The notes: generated by a model from the sequence alone, not told the origin. Counted from the first letter of the stretch, positions 1-10,780 are shown. The stretch is 64,000 bases of DNA from Branchiostoma floridae (GCF_000003815.2 NC_049997.1:9511060-9575059), one strand, 5' to 3'. Program-made: numbers and translations.

Positions 1-1980
1 TCATGCTAGATGCTAACTTGATGATGTCACATACACCCAAATAAGGATGCTATCGTAATGACATAAGTTGAATAGATGCTGATTGGTTCACACAATTCTG
101 ACGTCACGCATGCCCAAATAAAGGCAGGTGGTTGTTCTGTTTTTCTGTCGACAGTAAATGCAGTTGTTGAAGTTGTTTTAGTAAAATACAGCAGAACTAA
201 AGCGAATTTCCAACGAACTGGAGCGTTTTTTTCCAGTGCTTGGCCTCCAGATTGCAGCAGAGTTGTTTAGACAGCCTTGTTGGTGCCGAGAAGCTGCTTT
301 TTGTGACAAGTGGGACCAAGGTCGGTGGTCGTCACTGGTAAATGTTACGAGTCAAACTCTTTGCTAACAGTGGAATTGTGAACGCTACCTTCACGCAACT
401 TAAAACGGTAAAAGAAGTTTTATATCCAACTGTACATACATGTCTTAATCTGACAGATTCTTTGCCAGGACATTTTCACCCTTTTAAAGTTTTTTAGTGG
501 AAAGAGCTCTGTTCCGAAGCATCGCTAGCGCTGTAAACCAGAGGCCTCAACACAAGTTTCATAGCTGCAATACTACTCTTTGTCCCCTAAGGTCGCTTTT
601 AGACCGTCCAATGCTGCGGCGGGATGGTACAACTGTATTGGTAACGGCGAAATTTCCGAATTTGATCTTCAGTAGTGTTCATAGATAGCAATGAAATATT
701 AATTTTGCATTTAACGCTAGTTCACCTATATCCGTTGTGAGGGTTGAATAATTTTCCATCCCACTTTTTGTTTAATCATCATCCGGGCGTGCTGGTTGCA
801 CAGATGGACATGACTCTCTTCCTCCATCCTTTTGTTTAATAGTTGACATTTTATTTGATCTGGAATTGAACTTCTAACAAACTATCTGACCACCACTGAT
901 ATGATTTTGTATTATTGTGCAGTTGCATTGTTCCTTATTTTGCCAAGATAGACAAAATGCGAATGGGGGTTGAAAATAATTTTGCATACAACTGTATCAC
1001 AATCATCAGTGTGTGGTGAAAATGAAGTACTTTTAAATCGAGGGTATACAAGGTTCTTTTATCCATAGTTTTCTGTCAATTGAGTTTATTATTGAGTTTA
1101 TCAAGATGCCCTTTAGCCCCAAATGGAGCTAATCTTCCAGGGCTTAACTCATCAATGAACTGAATGTCTTTTTCGAGAGAAATGCAATGAATGAATGGAC
1201 AAATACAACAAATTCCCAACCTATATAGTATATAGACTTCTTCATCCACATATTTATTGAGACACGCACATCACTGTAACAGCACAAACCGAACACAACA
1301 CTGGAACTGGAATGCTTTGATTGCGATCTACAGTCACAGAGACAAGGTGATGATCAACTGCTCCACCTAGCGATAGATATCATGGCCAAAAAGCAGTTAC
1401 TCAAGCAACTGGATATGATTTTGGAAACGGTCAGACGTTCAACTAGCATTCACTAGTTTTCGTCAGTGACACACGATAGATATTATCATTGCAGGAAAAC
1501 TGATTTGGATGCATGAAGTTCCACTGTACTCAAAGCAAAGAAAAGAAGTCTAAAGGGAAAAAAGTCAGGACTTTGATCGCTCAAAGACATTTCAATCCTT
1601 ACTTCTTGCAACCATAATTTCCCTTTACATTCAGAGTAACTTCAAACCTCACCTCAGTCACAAGTCTTTCCAAACATATTACAAAAATTAATAATAGCAA
1701 TACTAGACTTAATAATTCTGGGACAATTGCGACAATTTTGCAGTAAGTGTACATCCTACAGTAACTACCCTTACTGAATTTGCTATGTGAGATAAGCAAG
1801 AGTCTAAAACATCCTGAGTTACAGTACAGCGACTACATGTACATCCTAAACCTGTATCAATAATATACTATTATGAAGGCATCACTTAACTTCCTTATAT
1901 CACGTCTGCCTATTATTTCCTGTGTACCACTAACAGCAGTGGAGGTAGGTGACAGTTAGTGTAAGTACGTGAAGCATTGA
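1..1980. other. No gene recognised; intergenic
   Basis: I see no convincing coding sequence. The open frames here are short and lack exon-like boundaries. Around 1395-1480 the sequence reads like the end of a dispersed repeat (phrases such as 'actcaagcaactggatatg' and 'tttcgtcagtgac') of the kind common in amphioxus introns. The 3' UTR of the minus-strand V-ATPase gene could extend in from the right but no clear end is visible. Confidence 0.4.
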
Positions 1981-3063
1981 TTACCTCCATGAAATGTCAT
2001 GGAGGTTATATTTTACCCCGCGTTTGTGTGTCTGTCTGTGTGTTTGTGTGTGTGTGTGTGTGTAAACAAAATAACTCAAGAACGGCTAGGTGGATTGGTT
2101 TCATACTTGGTGTGTTGGTAGTGTGTGATGAAAGCTGGAAATGATTAGATTTTGGGCCCCCTAGCGGCTCCCCTTGGTACTGCAGTGCAACTTCCGGTTT
2201 TGCTATCTCGGTGTTCTGAACAAGCTATGGCCACGATTTTTGAGTATTAGATAGCTCTTGTGCTCAGGAAGAAATGACATAAGTTTGGTCCCCCTAGCGT
2301 CTAATTTTGGGATAGCAGGGGCATTTTTGTCAAAAACTTCTGAAGACGATAACTCAAGAAGGGAACAACGAATTTTCATGATTTTTAGTATGTAGGTACC
2401 TTAGACAATGTTGTACAAGATAAGATACTAATTATGCAAAATTGGAGTACATTTGCATAATTAATGAGAATATTATATCATAGCAGTTTTTTCAATGTAT
2501 CTCTTGTTCCAGACATGCTATGGTCTTGACATTTAGGTGGTAGATAGCTTTTAGTGCCATGACCAAGTGGAGCAAGTTTCAGCCCCCTAACATTTAATTG
2601 TGGAACTGCAGGGGCGTTTTTGTCAAGACACTCCAAAGCGGATAACTGCAGAAAGGATTGACAGATTGGCATCATATTAGGCATGCGGGTACCTTAGACA
2701 AAGATGTTAATAATGATATACATGTTATGCAAATGAGGACTTAATTTGCATAATTAATGAGGAAATTGTATAATTCCATTGTTTTCAATAACTGGACTTC
2801 AATAAATGTAACACATGTTAATTATGATAGGTGGAGTATAAGCAGATACCAAATATGGGAATGAGGAGCTTATTTGCATAATTTATGTAAAAATTGCAAA
2901 ACCGCTTTATGATTGATAATGGGAATTTTATGATTGTGACATGTGTACGTTAGTCAATGATGAACAACACCATGCATAAATTATGTCTATGTGTTAGTCA
3001 ATTTCATTAAATTTAGGAAAGCTCTAAATTTTCATGGAGGTATGAGGTCGCCGAACTCTAGTT
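1981..3063. mobile_element. 1.1 kb non-autonomous element with ACCTCCATGAAA-type inverted ends
   Basis: The left end reads 'acctccatgaaatgtcatgg' and the right end 'ttttcatggaggtatgagg', giving inverted termini built on ACCTCCATGAAA. A TG-rich microsatellite sits at about 2022-2064. The interior has two or three diverged sub-repeats, each with a phrase like 'ataactcaagaa' or 'ataactgcagaa', then 'ggtaccttagacaa', then 'tttgcataattaatgag'. No transposase reading frame is present. A related fragment lies near 47530-47770. The superfamily is not clear. Confidence 0.65.
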
Positions 3064-3980
3064 CTGGATAAAACCTTTTGGGTGGGATACAGTATTTTTC
3101 CAGACAAACATTACTCCCACAAGTTTTTGTGGATTCAACCAAGGATGTTATAGAAATTGATTTTCCAAAGTGCTCCTTTCAAATTCAAGCTCACAGAGAA
3201 TTTTATATTTCTAAACTGAGTCACCCAGATAAATAGTTTTTCCTCTCCAAACTTTCTTTGACATTCTACAAACATCACAGCAAGGCTACAGCAACTGATA
3301 GAATTGGAAGTTAAATCTTTCAATATACCTGTCAACCTTTAATATCTGTTCCATCCTTTTCCTGACTACTACAATGTGCACAGTGGCTAAATTTCTGGTG
3401 ATTTTACACCACAATACATGAAACTGCTTCTACAGTGAGCCCTAATACATTGTACCTCACAGTGTAGTACTACACATAGACTGTCTTGCTTTCTTTCTTT
3501 ACAATATAATCTATCTAGACTTGTTCATAATTGTGCTTCAAGTGTATTCATTTCTACAGAGGTGAAGAAACATTTGTTGGAAACAAATTGTAGAATACTT
3601 CATCACTATCAACATGTTACTACATGTAATACATTCATTTGAATTTTGGAAGCAATTGTATTTCAATAGCAACTCATTTTTTCACCAGCAACTTTTGCAT
3701 ACAGTATATATTGTAGACTACAGTGACTTTTAATCACAATGACCTGGTATTTCCTAAATGTTTCCAAATTTTCCATCTCTACAATTCGGCTCTATTTACT
3801 AGCAATATCTATCCCACAATACATTATGACCATCCCCATTCTGATTAGTATGACCCAGCCAACACACATACAACTTGTCAGAAAAGGACCATTCTATTTA
3901 ATTAACAGGGGTGTTGATGATTATTTCTGTATTGCACAGCTGGACAAGACCATCAGCTAGAATAGGTGAATGCTATTTTC

Positions 3981-6900
3981 CTAGTCCATGAATTTTCTGT
4001 TGGGGTTGGATCCGAATAACGTTGTCCGGATTTCTGGCATCATCTGGAGAAATTGTGAAGAGAAAACACAAGGGAATACTTAGTAGAGTTCCTAGTAGTG
4101 TTCAGACAAAATATTTTTTGTGTATCATCAATATCAGTGTTAAAATTTGAAAGTAGTTTGAATGTAGAAACTTGTCTGTGGTTTCGGTAGACAGGTGCTA
4201 ACTATAGACAGCTATTATCCAGGTACGTCAAAAAGTGGATATAATAACGTGGTCTTTATGCATGCAGCAGTTGTCACTGGTACAGGTTTAACTGCATAAT
4301 CCATCATTGATACTGTTTCCATATCATCATTAATTCCTACTAGTGACTACAGTAATACAAAAATAGGCATCAATACCTGAAGAGGAAGCCATGAAAAAAG
4401 AGGTAAGGGTAACAAATAAACAAACAAATAAACAAACAAACCTGTGTACTCATCATCTCCAGTCGACTCTCCAGTGTGTTGGTCACCTTGATTCTGTTGT
4501 TGGGAGAGAGAAACTCGATTCCTCCAGACCTAAGGAAACCGAAAACAAATTTTGTTTATAATCAAAAGATAGGATTTCAGCTGTTTTCTATATTTATCTT
4601 TAGAGTCGAGTTTTACTCAAGACAACCAGTTAATCTTCCTGAAAGCTGATGCATGACAGGCATTGAAACGTCAGCAGGTGAGATTAACTGCTTGAGTAAA
4701 AGAGAACTCTACTCTACCTACCAACCTGATGAAATTATTTTTGAGAGTTTATCTCTTTCGTTGTATTAGCTACAAAGTTCAGTTCAGTTAGCAACAAAAC
4801 CTTAAGGGAAAAGCAAATAAACTGTAGAACTGCAAGACTACAGAAATCTACTCTCTTCAGATAAAGATTTCTCTTATTGTGTACATGTGAGTTATGTGTA
4901 GAAATCTTGACCTGCAAATATCTTAACAATTAAACTTGGAAAGTTAAAGCAATGTCAATCACAGGAAAAGCATAAGTCTACTCACACATCCGAGCCCAGG
5001 AAGTTCTGTTCATCTACGGTGATTTTGCAGTCCTTTTTGGTGAGCCCCTTGTAGGTAGTGATCACCTGAGGTGTCAAGTCCTGGAGAGGAATAGAGTACA
5101 GAGGAAATTTAGTTTTTGTTCAATTTGAATTTCATGTGGATAGAAGGTGAAGAAAAGAAATAGGGTAAGTGAGCTGAATACAGAAGATTAAAAAAAAAAG
5201 ATTTTATGATCTAAAAGTTCCAAGACAGAAACAAGAAAATGTAAAGAATGGAGGAGGCAGGGAAAGACCGATAAGAAAACAAGAAAAAGGAAACTGGCAT
5301 GTATATGGAAGAATGAGGGAGGGAAAGAGGCAAGTGAAAAGAAAAGTAGCTTCATGATACTCACCTTGACGAGTTTGACGTCCACCTGTCGACATCTGAG
5401 CGTGACGGCTGGCTCGAGCAGCTGACACAGGCTCTGCACCATCAGCCCCTCCATGACCTTGCGGTACTTCACGGGGTTCTTGGTGACCTCGCCCAGCCTC
5501 TGCCGACAATCCTCCAGGATGCTCTGCTGGGAGAAACGGACAGCAACACAGGCACCAAGGTTACACCATAGCTTGGACATGTACTACACTACAGTATGTA
5601 TCCTTATTCAGCAACACAGGCACCAAGGTTACACCATAGCTTGGACATATACTACACTACAGTATGTACCCTTATTCAGCAACACAGGCACCAAGGTTAC
5701 ACCATAGCTTGGACATATACTACACTACAGTATGTACCCTTATTCAGCAACACAGGCACCAAGATTACACCATAGCTTGGACATGTACTACACTACAGTA
5801 TGTACCCTTATTCAGCAACACAGGCACCAAGGTTACACCATAGCTTGGACATGTACTGCACTACAGTATGTACCCTTATTCAGCAACAACAGGCACCAAC
5901 AGACCAAGGTTACACCGCAGCTTGGAAATACATCACGGTGTACACGTATTGAACACTTATGTGCCCAAGGCAAGAATTTCTCCAATGTTTCAACATTTCA
6001 ATGTTGGGATGGAAAAATATTAGACAATTCTCTTTAGAGGAGAAAAATCACAATTTAGTGAGATTTTCATCAGGTCATCAAGAATGCATAGAAACTGATG
6101 AAGCCATCCATTCAAAATATGCTGCTGGTAATGCATGAAATTGTGTTTTAGGGCGTAAAGAAGTACAATATTTTCATTGGATGCCTGCATATTAAGGAAT
6201 GTGTAACTGATACCCATAAACCAACCAACCTTTATATGATCTTCTCTGGCCNNNNNNNNNNNNNNNNNNNNNNNNNNNNNNNNNNNNNNNNNNNNNNNNN
6301 NNNNNNNNNNNNNNNNNNNNNNNNNNNNNNNNNNNNNNNNNNNNNNNNNNNNNNNNNNNNNNNNNNNNNNNNNNNNNNNNNNNNNNNNNNNNNNNNNNNN
6401 NNNNNNNNNNNNNNNNNNNNNNNNNNNNNNNNNNNNNNNNNNNNNNNNNNNNNNNNNNNNNNNNNNNNNNNNNNNNNNNNNNNNNNNNNNNNNNNNNNNN
6501 NNNNNNNNNNNNNNNNNNNNNNNNNNNNNNNNNNNNNNNNNNNNNNNNNNNNNNNNNNNNNNNNNNNNNNNNNNNNNNNNNNNNNNNNNNNNNNNNNNNN
6601 NNNNNNNNNNNNNNNNNNNNNNNNNNNNNNNNNNNNNNNNNNNNNNNNNNNNNNNNNNNNNNNNNNNNNNNNNNNNNNNNNNNNNNNNNNNNNNNNNNNN
6701 NNNNNNNNNNNNNNNNNNNNNNNNNNNNNNNNNNNNNNNNNNNNNNNNNNNNNNNNNNNNNNNNNNNNNNNNNNNNNNNNNNNNNNNNNNNNNNNNNNNN
6801 NNNNNNNNNNNNNNNNNNNNNNNNNNNNNNNNNNNNNNNNNNNNNNNNNNNNNNNNNNNGGGGAGAAATGATGCAGCTGCGCTCCGTCTCCAGGCCTTTA

Positions 6901-8567
6901 CCGTTTACGTTTAAGTTTACGTGACTCTGAAGACCCAAACCGCAAGTTTCCCTAAATAATTACCAGAAAATCTCCTTTCAAATAAGCGAATTAGTTTTAT
7001 AACGTTGCCAATATTCTTGGTGTCCCTCAGAAGACCTCTAGTAGCCTGGGTTTATTTTGCCAATTTTTTTTTTTTTTGCCAGCTGAAGGGGGAGGCGCGC
7101 GCCTGGCGCGCCTCCCCCTGGATCCGCGCGTGCAGCCTGTGAACAAACTGAGACGTGGGAACAAACTTGAAAACGCATGAAGACAAGCAGACCACATATA
7201 ATTCCTCTATGTTTACTTAGGTAAGTTACATAATGAACACAACTAGAAATGTTGCTCTTACATCTTCTTCTGCTGCTCCACTTGTTTCTCCTTCTTCTCG
7301 TAGAACTCCATGATCTTGACCCGCTGCATCTGGACCAGACGACCCTTCTCTATGTTAAACTCCTCCTCGGCCTGGAGAAAAGGGGCACAAGTTTTGTTTG
7401 TTTGTTTAATTCAAATCTCCATTAGTTTGAATAATACATAATGCTGTTACACTATTCTTTCTGGAGTCCATCATGAACATCACATAATCCAAAAGTGACT
7501 CAAGCAATAGATTTTGTAAATGGTTAGATGTTTCATGTGACATTAGCATCAACAGTTCCTTTTCTCAGTGATTGAGCCAGAAAAGGAAGGATGCTACCTG
7601 AAACATCTGACCATTCACAATTCAATCCATCAAGTTGCTTTTGTCACTTTTAAACATTTACCTCATCACCTAGCTGTCTAGCCTTCATCAATGTATAAAC
7701 ATCTTCGTATTAAGAAACACATTCACATTTTAGATTACCAACTGGCTGAAGTCTAAATTTTGCTATTGGATCCAACTAAATTAGACATGAATGGACATAC
7801 TTCCATGAAATGCTATAGCTATGATATCAAATCATGCAAAAAAAACACTTTTTTCTTAAGTTTCATAAATTTTCCGACTCTTGTCTTACCTTTGCATCTA
7901 TCTCCTCTGCCTTCTCATTGGCCTCCTGCTCAATGAAGGCCATCATGTGTTTGATCTGAAAAATAATCAATCTATCAAAATTCTGCTACATTATCTTACA
8001 ATACCATGGGGATATTTAACCTCCTTGATCTTCTTTTTCTTCGTGTCCTTGATCTTACGCAGCTGATATACCAATGAAATTTATATCTATACCCCAAGGA
8101 CGTTACATGATGTAACGTCCTTGTATACCCTAAGAGGTGACCGTCAAAGCCTATGAAACTATAATTACCAAATCTATCACGCTCTTTGTGCCATTTATAA
8201 TATTGTGATAAACAACACGTTCTGTGAATGGAATAGACAATACATGTGGGCGTGAATACACGAATTGATTTGTCACCTGGACTCAAATTGAAAATCTATT
8301 TTCTACGCCAAAAACCATATTCGTTCTGATCATCTAGATATGTGGACATAGAAGATGATGTCTATATCCCAATCTTCACAACAGCTGAGCTAAATCGCGT
8401 CCAAAATCTACAAATCCTAAAAAGAACTCAGAAAAATTATTTCCTGACCGGTGAAAAGGACGACCCTGCCCACCCCACCTTGTACGGCCGCAAAATGTCA
8501 CGCCATGAAAAACGTCAAAAATCGGAAAAATTACCTGTTTCTGAACATCTGCGTCACTTAGCGCCAT
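3981..8567 (-). CDS. ATP6V1E: V-type proton ATPase subunit E (multi-exon, one exon lost in the gap)
   Basis: Subunit E is a peripheral-stalk protein of the V1 sector that couples ATP hydrolysis to proton pumping in endosomes, lysosomes and secretory vesicles. Seven exons are readable on the minus strand: 8535-8567 (starts [11 protein letters not shown]), 7890-7955 ([20 protein letters not shown]), 7262-7371 ([12 protein letters not shown], then the Lys/Gln-rich coiled region), 5365-5523 (CRQRLGEV to VKLVK), 4986-5079, 4442-4529 and 3981-4043 (ends NPNRKFMD, stop). All junctions have GT/AG and compatible phases. The conserved segment after QQKK that normally reads like 'NQARLKVLRARDD' is absent between 7262 and 5523. 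That interval contains the 608-base gap, so one exon of about 60 bases should lie there. Expected full length is about 226 residues, as in the family. Identity is very secure from the N- and C-terminal signatures. Confidence 0.95.
4600..4718. mobile_element. Short foldback MITE in ATP6V1E intron
   Basis: Left arm 'gagttttactcaagacaacc...gttaatct' is the imperfect inverse of the right arm 'agattaactgcttgagtaaa'. The whole thing could fold into one hairpin. There is no coding potential. It lies in the intron between the exons at 4442-4529 and 4986-5079. Confidence 0.55.
5541..5940. repeat. 68-bp minisatellite, about 5-6 copies, beside an ATP6V1E splice acceptor
   Basis: Copies start at 5541, 5609, 5677, 5745 and 5813 with an exact 68-base period and only a few substitutions; a diverged copy starts at 5881. 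Each unit begins 'cagcaacacaggcaccaa' and ends 'cagtatgtacccttatt'. The array starts only about 15-18 bases upstream (in gene orientation) of the acceptor of the exon at 5365-5523, so it occupies the polypyrimidine and branch-point zone. The homogeneity suggests recent expansion. Confidence 0.9.
6252..6859. other. Assembly gap (608 Ns)
   Basis: All bases are N. The gap falls in an ATP6V1E intron interval and probably hides one coding exon of that gene. Reading frames that appear to run through it are artefacts. Confidence 1.
7087..7119. repeat. Perfect GC-rich 14-bp stem hairpin
   Basis: AGGGGGAGGCGCGC at 7087-7100 is followed by the five-base loop GCCTG and its exact inverse at 7106-7119. 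A T-run lies at about 7064-7078 just upstream. It is in an ATP6V1E intron about 230 bases from the assembly gap, and is much more GC-rich than the AT-rich surroundings. Confidence 0.9.
7488..7654. mobile_element. Foldback MITE in ATP6V1E intron
   Basis: The left arm 'aaaagtgactcaagcaatag' followed by 'gttagatgtttcatgt' is mirrored by the right arm 'cctgaaacatctgaccattc' followed by 'aagttgcttttgtcactttt'. The arms are about 60 bases with a short centre. The 'gatgtttca' core recurs elsewhere in the window. Confidence 0.65.
8096..8122. repeat. Near-perfect 27-bp palindrome
   Basis: AAGGACGTTACAT at 8096-8108, one central base, then ATGTAACGTCCTT at 8110-8122. It lies in the first ATP6V1E intron. 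It could be the centre of a degraded foldback element or a binding site; the flanks 'tatacccc' and 'gtataccc' extend the symmetry a little. Confidence 0.85.
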
Positions 8568-9257
8568 CTTGACAAAGTCTTCTTGACTACGTTGTACTTA
8601 GAAAGTAAAAACAGTGGACTTAAAATTCTAAAAAATGACAGAAATGATGATTTTTCACTTTCCCCACGGAGATCTCTGCGATCATGTGATTTTGCAGTCA
8701 GGATCGCAATGAACTGTGGGTAAGGAATGTACCACTTGAGCAGAGGGATATTTGTACTGGTCGTGTTTATTTTTTCACTCAAAACTTAATGCAGTTAGGA
8801 TATCAAAAGCAATTACATATCATTGATAGTAGTTTTAATAATAATTTCTAGTATCTTTTATCACAGATGATGTCCAATATGCCTGATTTGAAGAAAAAGT
8901 GAATTATACTTTTCGCCTTCCTCTCCAGAAAAGTTTTGGGATAGTCCCAAAATTATTGTTGAAACTGACACATGTGATGTCCATATGATCCTGTGTTTTA
9001 CCTAGTTTTCAGGTGAGTATGATGCACGGGTAAAACTTTAACCAAGTCAGGGAAATGCTTAAGCAATGTAAGAACTCATGTAACAAATCTTGTCAACAGT
9101 TTGTTCATAGAATATTGAAATTTTCTTCATTGATTTCAAAACTTGTTTCAAACAATTGCAAAGAGACTGTTCTTTGTTATTTTACAGCAATAAAACTTGT
9201 GTATTACTTACTTATGCATTTATGCAGTCTATTGGTGACCATTCTGCCATCCTTGCG
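8568..9257. promoter_or_regulatory. Divergent promoter shared by ATP6V1E and METTL22
   Basis: The start codons of the minus-strand ATP6V1E (8567) and plus-strand METTL22 (9258) are only 690 bases apart and point away from each other. No TATA box is obvious. On the METTL22 side a good donor, CAG|GTGAGT, ends at 9012, and acceptor-like sites 'tttacag' (to 9187) and 'tatgcag' (to 9227) follow. A non-coding first exon with a short 5' UTR intron is therefore likely. Confidence 0.6.
8682..8689. promoter_or_regulatory. M-box / CLEAR-like E-box TCATGTGA
   Basis: TCATGTGA lies about 115 bases upstream of the ATP6V1E start codon, within 'gatcatgtgatt'. This octamer is the M-box bound by MITF/TFE family factors, which control V-ATPase and lysosomal genes in vertebrates. 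The match and position are seen; the function is inferred. Confidence 0.45.
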
Positions 9258-10379
9258 ATGGCCTCAGACTTGGAAGAGGGTGCAGTGTTGTCAGATGTTC
9301 ATATCGACGTCCATCTCTCCAATCAGAGGTCCCTCGGTGAGTTAGCCCTTACCATTTTCAACTTCACAGTTCCTCAGTCTGACCACAGCTCCAGCAATTC
9401 TGAAGATGGCTCAAACACGGAAGGAACACGTGAACCAAAGCAGAAACGTTTAAAAACTGTGGAAGACTCAGTAACTGTGGACGAAGATGGAGATCTTGTT
9501 TTAAGAAGACGTAAACCAAATAGTACAGAAATGGAAGTGCACATCCAGCATGCTATGGCCACTCCTTTAGATACAGTAGGACTACAGGTATGGCGAGGGG
9601 CACTGCTTATGTGTGACTTTATCCTACACAACCAAGACATCTTTAAATCTCACAGTGTCTTAGAGCTCGGAGGTGGCGTTGGTCTTGTGAGCATCATAGC
9701 TGGGGCAGTGGGGGCCTCCAAAGTGTACTGTACTGATGTCGGAGACAGACTTTTAGAACTCTGTAGGGATAATGTATTGAAAAATCAGCACTTGTGCGAG
9801 CCAACCAGTAAGGAGATAGTAAAAGTTAGAGAGTTGGATTGGTTGGGAGACGGTTTATCGGAAGTTTGCAAGACTGACAAAAATGTGAAGTCACCCTCGG
9901 AGTGGTCTACAACAGATATTGAGGATGTAGAGAACAATGTTGACATTTTACTTGCTGCAGATATTGCATATGATAGTGAACTGACAGATGGATTCTTCAA
10001 ATCAGTTTTTGATCTCATGACACGCGGACGTCCAAAGACTCTGTATGTGGCACTCGAGCGCAGGTATAACTTCACACTGGAGGATTTAGATGTCACTTGT
10101 AAATCGTACAATCATTTCAGAAAGTGCCTTTGTGATTTAGAGGGTGAGTACAAGTGTACAGAAGAGTTAGCAGTCAGTGGGTCAAGTTCTCAGGCAAAAA
10201 GTTTCCTGTGGTCAAAGGTTATAGAGGGTCAGTCAGAGGACAAAGGGCAGAGGTCAACACCCATAAAATGTCTGAAGGTCATGTCTGAACAAGTCTTGAC
10301 TGACTTTCCTTGTTACTCTGACTATACGAGGGTGAAAGAGCTGGAACTCTGGAAAGTCAGCTCCACATTTAATCCCTGA
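9258..10379 (+). CDS. METTL22: Methyltransferase-like protein 22 (METTL22), single coding exon
   Basis: The product is a class I SAM-dependent methyltransferase of the lysine methyltransferase group (family 16). The human enzyme methylates KIN17. The 373-residue frame starts at MASDLEEGAVLSDVH, which aligns with the TVLSDVHL region of vertebrate METTL22. The frame is open for 34 codons further upstream, but those look like 5' UTR or intron. Visible signatures: acidic 'DEDGDL' in the linker; 'ATPLDTVGLQVWRGALL' before the fold; motif I ELGGGVGL at about residue 136; 'VYCTDVGDRL'; 'VRELDWL'; and the family 16 DxxY motif as AADIAYD with D at about 235. The C-terminus ends LELWKVSSTFNP, like the vertebrate ELWKI end. 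Vertebrate METTL22 is split by several introns, while here the whole coding region is one exon. The polyadenylation signal is close behind the stop. Confidence 0.93.
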   Translation: MASDLEEGAVLSDVHIDVHLSNQRSLGELALTIFNFTVPQSDHSSSNSEDGSNTEGTREPKQKRLKTVEDSVTVDEDGDLVLRRRKPNSTEMEVHIQHAMATPLDTVGLQVWRGALLMCDFILHNQDIFKSHSVLELGGGVGLVSIIAGAVGASKVYCTDVGDRLLELCRDNVLKNQHLCEPTSKEIVKVRELDWLGDGLSEVCKTDKNVKSPSEWSTTDIEDVENNVDILLAADIAYDSELTDGFFKSVFDLMTRGRPKTLYVALERRYNFTLEDLDVTCKSYNHFRKCLCDLEGEYKCTEELAVSGSSSQAKSFLWSKVIEGQSEDKGQRSTPIKCLKVMSEQVLTDFPCYSDYTRVKELELWKVSSTFNP

Positions 10380-10462
10380 GATACTGATCATAGCTACTAG
10401 TAATGTGATTAGGTAACAGATTTTTAGTTTTATATTCTAATTTTGTGATTGGCATGATCCAG

Positions 10463-10468
10463 AATAAA
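10463..10468 (+). terminator. Polyadenylation signal of METTL22
   Basis: AATAAA lies 84 bases after the METTL22 stop codon, in an AT-rich stretch, and is the first canonical signal downstream. Confidence 0.6.
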
Positions 10469-10546
10469 AGAGCCAAATGACTTCAAAATATCCGACCAAT
10501 CACAAAGAGGCTGCTTTGTCAGTAGCTATAACTTGCAGCTTGTGAT

Positions 10547-10780
10547 TGCAACTTTTCCTCCAGACCTGCAAATGAATGAGGTTTGACCAATCAATCAAGT
10601 CAGCTAATGTGATCTAGAATTAAGGAATGATACGCGAATTGCCAAGTAACGCTCATATTCATTATGAATCTGTATCCAAAGAATCTCTAAGTTTAAAGAA
10701 CTCAAATCATGTATGATAAGGCCATAGTAGAGCTAATGTCTCCCCTCATCTGTTTTGCAGGTCTGGCGGAAAATGCAACT
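10547..10780. mobile_element. Inverted-repeat element between METTL22 and the coiled-coil gene
   Basis: The left arm 'ttcctccagacctgcaaa' (ending about 10580) is the inverse of the right arm 'tttgcaggtctggcggaaa' (from about 10752), and both are flanked by 'tgcaac'/'atgcaact'. Total length is about 235 bases with no coding potential, consistent with a MITE. Confidence 0.55.

Noticed and set aside
497-688. 63-codon plus-strand frame near the left edge
   Set aside because: No domain, no conserved look, no splice sites that tie it to another exon.
6192-6938. Reading frames spanning the gap
   Set aside because: Almost every residue is unknown because the sequence is N.
8342-8572. 76-codon plus-strand frame opposite ATP6V1E exon 1
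   Set aside because: It is a shadow of intron 1 and exon 1 of the minus-strand V-ATPase gene, with no independent support.
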